Source: Laetiporus sulphureus 93-53 (taxonomy: Eukaryota > Basidiomycota > Agaricomycetes > Polyporales > Laetiporaceae). From it: a stretch of DNA of 64,000 nucleotides. The DNA is taken from assembly GCF_001632365.1 (NCBI RefSeq), contig NW_024468519.1, forward strand, positions 444,831 to 508,830. Reading direction: 5' to 3'. Below are positions 35,019 through 43,741 of the stretch, one piece after another. Every line of letters starts with the position of its first letter. Positions within the stretch are counted from its first letter, which is position 1. Under the pieces are notes generated by a model that worked only from the letters and a program-made list of their open reading frames with translations, had not been told where the DNA came from and did no database searches. The position numbers were made by a program, and so were the translations under genes.

Positions 35019-35215
35019 TGTTGACAGTTCGCACCAGACTGGGCTAGCTGTAGGGTAAAGCACGTATACCGAGGGGCAAACCGATGCCCCCCCTGTATAA
35101 TATCTGCCTACATATACATAAGACACTATGCGCATGGACCACCCGGCGCCTCCCATTTAGCCCAACCCGCGGGCTAATATCCCAGCGGTGTGGCGTAGCT
35201 CGCCAGAATCCAACA
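35019..35215 (-). repeat. 5' LTR of the gag-only element
   Basis: 197-bp partner of the LTR at 33966-34162, expected to hold the promoter for the minus-strand gag transcript. The bases immediately inside it on the minus strand (CAAACCGATCACTCACC) are where a primer-binding site would lie. I could not match them to a specific tRNA. Confidence 0.92.
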
Positions 35216-35220
35216 TGTTA
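35216..35220 (+). repeat. 5-bp target-site duplication (right), TGTTA
   Basis: Right-hand copy of the target-site duplication, directly following the CAACA terminus of the LTR. Confidence 0.85.
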
Positions 35221-35326
35221 GCGTATTTCAGCAGCCACGATTGGGCATGGAAACAGCATTTCAGTTTATTGTGGAGACCATCGACCGAGGTAACAGGTTA
35301 TATATCTAGGTAGATCATCTGTCAGT
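35221..35326 (+). pseudogene. Copy B: truncated duplicate of the HNH-type gene 3' end
   Basis: Imperfect repeat of 33887-33962, coding AYFSSHDWAWKQHFSLLWRP before running on past the position where copy A stops. Nothing upstream of this fragment belongs to the gene because the LTR element abuts it. It therefore has no start and is a gene relic from a tandem duplication older than the insertion. Confidence 0.65.
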
Positions 35327-36139
35327 GCGTGCAGTTATCAACATTATAGCCAGCATCGAGCACTGCATGGCATGTGGATATTTTCAGTATTCGTTTGCTT
35401 GCGAAAAGGGACACGATTGCAACGAGCTCAACATACATAGATATCTAGAACGTTGTACCGTGGAGCATGATAGTAGTCACCGAGGAGGGCGTAGAATCGC
35501 GTGGCGATATATCATAGTAGCGTGTTCTGCCAGGCCGAAATTGTTGTCGGAGCTTACGAACGTTACAAACACGGCGGTGAGGAAAGCAACCAACATCGAC
35601 TGCGGCCAAGACGTTGATGACGAGGTATTGTCGCGTTCACGTCGCATTGCACGGAGCTGGCGACCATCGTCTTCACCTTTACAAGCGGTATATCACACAC
35701 CAAGAGAACGTTCTTAGCAATGAAAATTGTTCTCAGACATCGTTGACGTGTAACGGCCAGATCAGACGAGGATATCGGGGCGTCGCATGCTCAAAAGTCA
35801 CTTTCCGTCAAGAACCTCGACAGGTGATCTATTAAGTAAGATGCGATTATTGTCCCCCAAACTCTTCGGTCCAGTGGAGCTTAGATGAGAATGCTCGTTG
35901 AGTGACCAGGACCATCAATCTAACTAGCACCTCGTGGAATGATTTCAAATCAGAGTCACTGCCCGCTGGAGCACCGATCCGAACTCAAAAACCGTTGCCC
36001 GAGACTACGCCAAAGGTCTTGTCAGAAATAGCAGCTCATGATAAAGTGTGTCCTTGCCGAAACCCATTGAGTATTGGCGGTATGTAGGATCTTTGCATGC
36101 GACGTGATTGAACGCGCGGCTTGAGCAGCACGAGTGTCC
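35327..36139. other. Unassigned sequence in accessory island
   Basis: Several short frames on both strands, none recognisable. The region follows the truncated gene copy and precedes the RNase H relic, so it may be decayed duplicated DNA. Confidence 0.45.
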
Positions 36140-36460
36140 GCATGGTGCTGTACTCACGAGGGATATGTCACAAAAACGAGATTTTCACGTTAAAGTTCCT
36201 GAAATCGATCCAAATTAGCGGGATGCTGTCCATGCCCGTGCTCTGGAGCAAGACACCAACGGGTCAAAATGCCAAGAGCACAAAAGGAGCGAGGGAAATG
36301 TACTCTCCAGGTGAGGAACTGTTCGATGATGCCCTTCACGACATGCTTTTGCTCACCGTGGATAGCAGCCAGGAGTTCTAGGCGTTGGCAATTCCGCTTC
36401 ATGACCAGGATCCATATCGTGGTCCTCCCAGTCCCTGCGCTCCCATGGTGATCGTGAGAC
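36140..36460 (-). pseudogene. Decayed RNase H paralogue
   Basis: Read on the minus strand the sequence gives RLELLAAIHGEQKHVVKGII and, after a gap, GHGQHPANLDRFQEL followed by stop codons and IPREYS. These align with AELLAAIYG...QYVVKGMTEW, GQRPANLDLFMRL and VPREHNS of the intact gene at 31091-31833. The copy lacks the DSQY aspartate, having an internal deletion between AAI and QKHVVKG, and has in-frame stops after RFQEL. It has lost the N-terminal Cys-rich part and cannot encode an active enzyme. Confidence 0.75.
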
Positions 36461-37470
36461 ATTGGATCAGCATGTCCGGATCCCCGACCAGGCAATGATG
36501 ATGTCATGACAGGTTGTTTTCCTGTCCATGCAGTAGAGAAAAACCAATTGCATTACGCGCATTTGTCAACGAAATCCTCGACATGATTGACAAAGCAGTT
36601 TTCTATTAAAGAAATCCACACCAGGCGAATCGTCGGTCAAGAATGCCTTGGACACACTCTATGTCTTCCGAATGGGTAGAAAGCTCGTAACTGTAAGCAG
36701 CCGGCACTACCAGCAGAGCCTTCTTCATGACTGAGTTTCGAGCTTCGGAGGCATGTGAGCTTATTTCAAGCTCCGCTGTGGCTGAGATGCAATGTGACTA
36801 TGTGTGCATGTGACTGTGACAAGGCGCGTCAATGCTGGGCGACGTGACGGTCAGGCGCGTGCTGGCTTGCTTCCGCCATCCTCTCCATCCATCCTTCATT
36901 CTCCAAGGCGCCTCCTCAGCAAGAACATGTGGGAAATGGAGACTACGGGGTCAGCCACCCCGTTCAAATCCCGACCGCGCCATCAGTTTGAACTTAAATT
37001 GTGATCGTCCACGTGATCAACGCCGCGCGTCGCGTCGCGTCGCATAACGCTGGCCACAATCGAGATTTGCTGTCTCTCGCCGATTGTACCGAGTCAGTAC
37101 TGCTTAATATATATCCTGTTCCTGAAAGCTGTGCCTGGATCCTGTCTCTGAAATGCATCTAGTGACCCCATTCAACCAGCTGCAGGTTCACAATGGCATC
37201 CAGGTCTCCAATGATGTATAATTACACTGGTGTATCTACACCCAGGATAATACTCTGTGCTGAAGAGAACCAAGCTGAGGGTGGCGACGCACGTCGGCGG
37301 TGGCGGTGGCGGAGCAGTACTTATGTTGGAGCGGCCAGCCATCGCCTGCCGATGCCGTGATGCCGAACTGAACTCAGCCGATCTTGATCGCTGACCGTGG
37401 CCGTATACCACCCCGTGGTTTTCAATACTCACATGTTCTGTCCTCAGCGGCTCGCAGCTTGTCGCCCAAC
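36461..37470. other. Intergenic; upstream region of the GT15 gene
   Basis: No gene is seen. It contains a CG-rich tandem GCGTC/GTCGC tract near 37020-37045 next to CCACGTGATC. It also contains a stretch at about 36961-36982 that looks like the 3' end of a tRNA but lacks the rest of one. Confidence 0.45.
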
Positions 37471-39420
37471 ATGATGACGCCCATGCGATACGTGGTTCTG
37501 GTGCTGGCCATCATTGTGAGCCCACCGTGATGCTGCTTGATCTGAGGTCCACGTTGATTGCGGCGGAACAGATCAGTCTGCATTTCATCCTCAGCTTCTC
37601 ACACGAAGAATACGGCCGTACGACATCCATCTCTCACATAGCCGGGCAGTTAAAGGGCTCCACGGATGACGTTGAGCATCCTTACCCTGGACACGGTAGC
37701 GCAACATATGACGGGCGGCGCGCGAACGCTACGTTCGTGCTGTTGGCCCGGAATAGTGACCTGAATGGTATGGTGACCAGCATGAAGCAAATGGGTGCGT
37801 GCTACATGCCGTCCAGATGTCGAGTCAGCCTCAGACCCGCGCATACATAGAGGACCGCTTCAACAAACAGTACCAGTATCCATATGTATTCCTCAACGAG
37901 GAGCCATTCAGCGACGAGTTCAAGAGGTGGAGCAATTATGTTAATTAGGATATTAAGTGCTCAATGAGCTGTCTGGCGTAGTCGTATACTTGCCCTCACG
38001 GACGCCAAAGTCGAGTTCGGGCTCATCCCGCGCGACGACTGGTACCAGCCCGATTGGATTGACGAGACGAAGGCCGAGGCGGCGCGAAAGGAAATGATTA
38101 ATAACAAGGTGATCTATGGAGGTAGGTTGCCCTGCTCGTTCGTCCGAAGTCACTTGCCTCAATGTCCTGCTTAAAGGTAGCGTACCGTGCGTATATTGTG
38201 TGGTCATTCTCATTCTCATTCATAACTGCTCATCTCATGTTAGTTACCGCAACATGTGCCGCTTCAATTCTGGAGTGAGTATACACCGTCCGGAGGCGCA
38301 CGTCCCATGAACCCGTGCTCATTCATCATGTTCCCAGTTCTTCTACCGTCATGAGCTGCTTCAAAAGTATCGCTACTACTGGCGGTTAGAGTGCGTCGCC
38401 TGCTTATGTGAACTAGATGTTCCCTGACAGTCTTATGTTGCCGGCCATAGCCCAGATGTCACTTTTTTCTGTGATCTTGACTACGATGTGCGTCCATATC
38501 TGGAATTGACGCACGGCTAGGGTGTTGATTGACATGCGCTCGTCTCTGTAGCCATTCCTGTTGATGGAAGAGGAGAAAAAAGTCTACGGTGAGTTAAAAA
38601 CTTTGTCAGCATGAACGGATGAGTGAATTATTTGAAACAGGTTTCACACTCTCGTTGTATGAATACCACGCCACCATTCCCACACTCTGGGACGCGGTGA
38701 AAGGTGCGTGCATTGTACCGCCTGCGCTCTTGTCTGCGCTTTGACACTGCATCCCGCATCCGCAGAGTTCACCCAACAACACCCGGAGTACCTTCCTGAG
38801 GGCAACGCGATGGCCTTCATTTCCGACGATGGCGGTGAGAGCTACAACAATTGCCATTGTATGCCACATCCCTCGTGTCATTATCAAGCTACCACGACTG
38901 ACTATTATTGCCGATGTGCGCGCAGTCTGGAGCAACTTCGAGATCGCAGATATGGACTTCTGGCGAAGTCAGGCGTACTCCAAGTTCTTCGAGTTCCTCG
39001 ACTCGAAGGGCGGGTTCTACTACGAGGTGCGCAGTCCACATGTAATTCAAAGGAGCGAGATTCTCATGATAACAATTTTTAAGCGATGGGGCGACGCACC
39101 CGTGCACAGTATTGGCGCAGCACTTTTTGCGAAGAAGGAACAGATCCACTTTTTCAACGAGATCGGTCAGTATCAATTGCACTCAGCCATCCCGCTACTC
39201 ATTTGTCGCTGAACGGATTCTTCTGGCAGGATATCGTCACAACCCCTTCCAACACTGCCCACAGGGCGAACTGCACCAGCGGGGTCACTGCTGGTGCGAC
39301 CCAAAGGACAATTTTGGTTAGTGCTGCTCCCCCCACGCTCTGTCCAGTCCCGCTCACATGCCCCCCTGTTCAGATTACGAGGGGTACAGTTGCACCAAGC
39401 GCTACGACGACATGTTCTGA
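37471..39420 (+). CDS. GT15 alpha-1,2-mannosyltransferase (Kre2/Ktr family)
   Basis: Golgi type II membrane enzyme that adds mannose from GDP-mannose to O- and N-linked glycans. The start at 37471 and the first intron join to [20 protein letters not shown], a signal anchor. Exons then read [110 protein letters not shown] and [19 protein letters not shown]. The glutamate in [13 protein letters not shown] corresponds to the proposed nucleophile region of the family. The end, [11 protein letters not shown]...CWCDPKDNF...CTKRYDDMF, is family-typical. About eleven introns make this one of the most fragmented genes in the window. It appears complete. Confidence 0.92.
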
Positions 39421-40120
39421 CCCACTGTTCGTTGTATATCCGTAATCTATTTGCTACATTCGCTGTCAGCTGGACAATCTGTCATTCACTTGATTTGGAT
39501 CAACATAGTTGAGAGCTTGTATCATCCTCGATAGGTAAAGGAAATTGTGCAGTGACTAGGGGTGGCCAGCAAGCATATGCATGATAATCTGGTGTTCATT
39601 TGAATGCGGCGCGCCGCGCTGGCGGGCATGCACTCACGAGCGCGGCTCAGCAAAGCACGCTGTTGGCAAATTGCACCACTTCCTACCCGAATGACCCGTC
39701 TCGGTTCTGACCTATTGAGCAAAGCAGCAGTGGCGATAGGCGATGATGCGCTCGAAGTGGATAGCATCGCTTGATAAGCGATAATCCTCACTGACACACC
39801 GGTATAGCCTTACGGTAGCTCCGTTTATATAGCGCCTCGCTCATGTCTTGTCTCATCAATTTAAGATGTTGATACAAACTGATCTACACGGAGCCTCGAG
39901 TGTGTAAGATGTCCGTGATGCGCGAATTGTATCTACCCAAGACTGGGGTACTTGCACTGCAATGTATGAGTTGCGTATCGACACAGAGCATATCAGCAGA
40001 AGCACATGTACGCGGGCAGGAGAAACACAAGTCTATGAGGCCATGAAGTCGTGAGGGACGTGTTAGTTGTCTCGTGAGCGCTGACCCGTTCAGAATACCG
40101 CCCAGCACCGGATGTCGGAA
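39421..40120. other. Convergent intergenic region, nothing recognised
   Basis: This 700-bp interval lies between the ends of the GT15 gene (+) and alkaline ceramidase (-). Short frames only, no RNA gene. Confidence 0.5.
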
Positions 40121-41384
40121 TTATTGCGCCTTCGCTCTATGGACACGTCTGATGCAGGGAAGGCCCATCGCAGGTTCAATCCCGAAGTTTTGGTAGTCAT
40201 CCTTGATGCAGAGCGTGCTGACAGACCCGAGTAGAAGCGAGTCATGAGGATAGTACGCATGTCTGTGACTTACAAATCTGTGAAGAAATGTGAGCATCCC
40301 AACTGAGCTATATATGAATTTACTCACAAGTGTTTCCAACCAGCATCAGATAGGTTCCGGTTGCCTGTTGAAGGAGAATTGTCAGCTCCGGAGGACGATA
40401 AGTCCGGTGCAGGGTACGAACAGTGAGTATGTGCCACCAAGAATGGCCTTCAAACGTAGGATCATGAGTGACATGCACAATCACGCTGGACATAGGAGTT
40501 ACCTTCAAGGATGAAGGCCGCGGGCCAGCCAAGAGCGTGCTTCCACCGCGTTATAGTGCCACAGAAGATGTTATCCAGGTTCCAGACGAAGAACCCGAAT
40601 GCGAATGTCGCCGCACCGAATGAGAACAGCCGAGCGACAGTGGATTTGACCTCTTCCGGAACCCTCTTCGCAATCTCTTGATCACGTAGCAGGTAGATAG
40701 TACGGACGCCCGTGATACCCAGGAGAGCTGCAAAGACAACTTGATGATATATCGGGTTCCGGGAGATGTAACTGCCAAAGCCTCGGCCTCAGCGCGCCCA
40801 AAGGAGAGACGGAAAGGGGTTACTTACTATGACCAAGTGAACAGCACGTTGAATGAAATTACCGCTGCAGCTAAGGAAAGAGCTCGACGAGAGTCCTTGA
40901 GGCCAAATCCACGCGTGGTGTCGAAGAGAATGGCACAGCAGTAGCTGGCGACGTAGACCATTGGTAACTCATCGGCAAGCTGTGCCTCGAACAGCAAGGT
41001 AGCATGGAAGATAAAGCTTCCCACCCCGACCAACGCGAACCCCTTGCAAAGGCAACGTATATGAGTTTAACGACTCCCAAACTCAGCCTACCGAAGAGCA
41101 CCCACGGAATAGCCAGCAAGGTACCGCGGCGGCAACGACTGTGCGCGGGCCTGATAGGCACCAAAAAGAGCCAACCCGACCGTGAAAAGGTTTGAAAAGG
41201 TGTTCGCAGTTTCGGCAATATAACTTGAGAACTGATAATTTGCCTAGCGAGACCGTCGATGAGGCTCGCGACAATGCGGACCAGATATCATCGCGAGTGA
41301 GCTCACCTCACACCAATCCAAGGTTGCGGTCACTGGGCCCCAGAAATGAGGGATCAGGAGGACGGTGCTGTTGCTGACATCCAT
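40121..41384 (-). CDS. Alkaline ceramidase (Ypc1/Ydc1/ACER family)
   Basis: ER integral membrane amidase that cleaves ceramide or phytoceramide into sphingoid base and fatty acid. The ATG at 41384 begins MDVSNSTVLLIPHFWGPVTA followed by TLDWCE, then ANYQFSSYIAETANTFSNL, the usual N-terminus. The core GVGSFIFHATLLFEAQLADE followed by LPMVYV contains the conserved S-x-x-x-H site. Later exons give TGVRTIYLLRDQEIA, FVWNLDNIFC and GHSWWHILT, the His pair that completes the metal site. Hydrophobic helices are spread through the protein. The C-terminus reads CIRRVHRAKAQ. Six or so introns are present. Family-level identification is firm; preference between ceramide and phytoceramide cannot be told. 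Confidence 0.9.
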
Positions 41385-41698
41385 GTCTACGCGAGAGGGA
41401 GACGCTAGGGAAAGAGAACGGAGGGCATTTATTCATATATTCATAGCTCGGTCGCTTCATCCTCAGGAGTCTCGACGCCGAGGCGAAGCCGATCAGTCCG
41501 ACCCGAGTTCACCTGCCCGGCCATCTCCGGCAATCAAATGCGATCCACTTGCGCTGAATAAGTTCCAGCACTGCTCTCAGCTCGAGAAGGGTTTTCTTCA
41601 AGGAGTGAATTTCGAGATGGTCACATCGTCAATTCTGCAGACGAATACAGTGCATATCTCATACAAAAGTTGAAAATTCCAGCCGGCAAAAGGCTCCG
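41385..41698. other. Intergenic between ceramidase start and tRNA-Cys
   Basis: 314 bp holding the ceramidase 5' flank. No other feature was recognised. Confidence 0.5.
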
Positions 41699-41782
41699 GG
41701 TCCTATAGCTCAGTGGTAGAGCTCACGATTGCAGTGCTCCATTGTTATCGTGTGGTCGCGTGTTCGAACCACGCTGGGACCT
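41699..41782 (+). tRNA. tRNA-Cys (GCA) with 12-nt intron
   Basis: Complete cloverleaf. The acceptor GGTCCTA pairs with TGGGACC (one T-G pair). The D arm is GCTC/GAGC around AGTGGTA, and the T arm GCGTG/CACGC around TTCGAAC. The anticodon stem CACGA/TCGTG encloses TTGCAG plus 12 intron bases placed one nucleotide after the anticodon GCA. TTTATTTT follows the gene and can serve as a weak pol III terminator. The gene ends 88 bp before the MPP-alpha start codon on the same strand. Confidence 0.9.
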
Positions 41783-41870
41783 TTATTTTATGCAACAATA
41801 TCTCCACGTCCGCCAAAAGTCATGTGCGCTGACCGATTGCAAGCTGCTCGCACTTGTCCTCCCGACCTCC

Positions 41871-43566
41871 ATGAGGAGAGCAACGACCTCAATCCTCCGG
41901 AGCAGTCTTCGACGGCGACGGTACCTCCATGACTTTTCCAGCGACAATGCCAACCCTCCAGTGCAAATTACAACTTTACCAAACAAAGTACGCGTAGCGA
42001 CAGAGTCGACGCCGGGCCACTTCTCTTCGGTCGGGTTGTATGCCGACGCCGGCTCACGTTATGAGACTCCGTCGACCTCGGGAATAAGCCATTTCCTCGA
42101 CAGGATGGCTTTTAAGGTCCGTGTTCTAGTATATGTTTTTAAGGCGCCTTCAGTAACCTATTTCGATAGACAACCACCAAACGCTCGGATGAGGAGATGG
42201 CGAACGCGATTGACAAGCTTGGAGGACAGATCCTCTGCTCTTCATCAAGAGAATGTATCATGTACCAGTCATCTCATTTCCACCAAGCTACACCTCTAGC
42301 TCTGTCCCTCATCGCAGACACCGTCCTTAACGCGTCTTTCCTCCCCGATGAGCTCGCCGCTCAGCGAGAGGCAGCGCGCTACGAGATTCGGGAAGTGAGC
42401 TCGAAACCCGAAATGATATTGCCGGAGATATTGCATGAGGTTGCTTACGACGGCAAGACACTTGGGAATCCTCTGCTATGTCCGGAGGACCGGATCGACC
42501 TCATCGACGAGCCGACAATGAGAGCTTTCATGAAGCAGTGGTACAGGCCGGAGCGCATTGTCATTGCGGGGGCGGGCATGCAGCATGAAGAGCTGGTGGA
42601 GTTGGCGGACAAGCATTTCTCATCAATGCAGTACGTCCCGGCACCCGTTCCTCAGCCATCGGTTACGTCGTCTCGTTCGACAACGAATGCTCCGCAGGTG
42701 CCTTCACAGCTACTACCTTCTTCACATCCATCATTATACAAGTCGCTCACACGTGCGGCCTCGTCGTACCTTTATCCAATGTCATCCGTCACTGGCCAGG
42801 ATCCTGCGAAGCATGCTCCGTCATTACCATCGACAGCGGCCTACACCGGCGGGTACCGATTCATCCACAACCCCACATCCGAATTCAACCATGTCTACCT
42901 TGCATTCGAAGGCGTCGGCATCCATGACGATGACGTGTATGCGCTCGCTACGATGCAGGTTCTCTTAGGAGGTGGCGGTAGCTTCTCAGCAGGTACGTCG
43001 TTAGATATCCATGCTGCATTCATTACTAATAACGAAACATAGGTGGACCGGGCAAGGGCATGTACTCCCGATTGTACACCCACATCCTTAACCATTACCC
43101 GCAGATCGACCATTGCGCGTCATTCCACCATATCTACACCGACTCGTCCTTGTTCGGGCTCTTCGCTTCGTTTATCCCCGCAGCAGGTCGAGGCCAGGGA
43201 AACACGCCATCACAGATCCTACCGCATCTCGTCCACCAGCTCAGCCTGCTGCTTTACACCCCGGTAAGCAGTGTCGAGCTCAACCGCGCCAAAAACCAGC
43301 TCGAGAGCAGCCTTATGATGGCGCTTGAGAGTCGTGCTGTCGAGGTAGAGGACCTAGGAAGGCAGGTGCTCGTGCACAACCGCAAGGTCCCTGTGACAGA
43401 GATGTGCGCCAAGATTGACGCGGTGACACCTGAGTCGCTCCGTGCTGTCGCTGCGCGTATCTTCAGTCCAGAGATGGCCAAAAAGGCAACGATTGTGTGC
43501 ATGGGCCGAGAGAACTTAGGTGACTGGAGTGCTACGCTGAAGAAGTATGGGGTGGGTGGATACTGA
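41871..43566 (+). CDS. Mitochondrial processing peptidase alpha subunit (Mas2/PMPCA)
   Basis: Non-catalytic subunit of the matrix protease that removes presequences from imported proteins. The ATG at 41871 opens a classic presequence, MRRATTSILRSSLRRRRYLH, rich in Arg and Ser. The M16 fold follows: ITTLPNKVRVATESTPGHFS, VGLYADAGSRYETPSTSGIS, HFLDRMAFK, and after an intron TTKRSDEEMANAIDKLGGQI. The zinc motif HxxEH of the beta subunit is replaced (HFLDR), as expected for alpha. The glycine-rich substrate loop appears as [20 protein letters not shown] across the second intron. The C-terminal half ends TLKKYGVGGY. Length about 530 residues, normal for the family. Only two introns are seen. Confidence 0.95.
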
Positions 43567-43741
43567 TTTGGTCGCATGTGTTTACAATTTCAATACCTCG
43601 CTTTACTCCCGTTTCACAACATCAGAATAATACATGAGCAAAGCATGAGTCCGTGAGTGGAATGCAACAGATGTAGTAATCTCTAAGTATGGCCAAGCAT
43701 GGCCTACATTGACTGCGCATTAGCTTGCATCAGGTACTCGT
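43567..43741. terminator. Convergent 3' ends of MPP-alpha and BRCA2 genes
   Basis: Only 175 bp separate the two stop codons, so the two 3' UTRs or polyadenylation regions must be adjacent or overlap. Confidence 0.4.

Larger units (their letters stand above)
33966..35215 (-). mobile_element. Non-autonomous gag-only LTR retrotransposon
   Basis: Complete element of 1,250 bp: two 197-bp LTRs (33966-34162 and 35019-35215) surround 856 bp. The LTR termini are TGTTG and CAACA, an inverted pair, and TGTTA is duplicated at both flanks. The only gene is a minus-strand gag, so the 5' LTR is the right-hand one. On the minus strand a purine tract, GAGGGGGAG, directly precedes the 3' LTR, as a polypurine tract should. 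No protease, integrase, reverse transcriptase or RNase H is encoded, so mobilisation must rely on enzymes supplied by a related autonomous element. The gag type suggests a Ty1/copia partner. The organisation matches TR-GAG-type elements described in plants. LTR identity (3 differences) indicates a fairly recent insertion. Confidence 0.92.

Noticed and set aside
36900..36985. Possible tRNA (GTTCAAATCCCGACCGCGCCA looks like a tRNA 3' end)
   Set aside because: The T stem does not pair (CCCCG opposite CCCGA), and no matching acceptor 5' strand, D arm or anticodon arm lies at the right distance. At best it is a tRNA fragment.
43685..43741. Alternative C-terminus of the BRCA2 homologue (ILGEELNEYLMQANAQSM)
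   Set aside because: It lies in a different frame from the family-like end SEIYLTTRKDSR and no intron supports a switch; probably coincidental.
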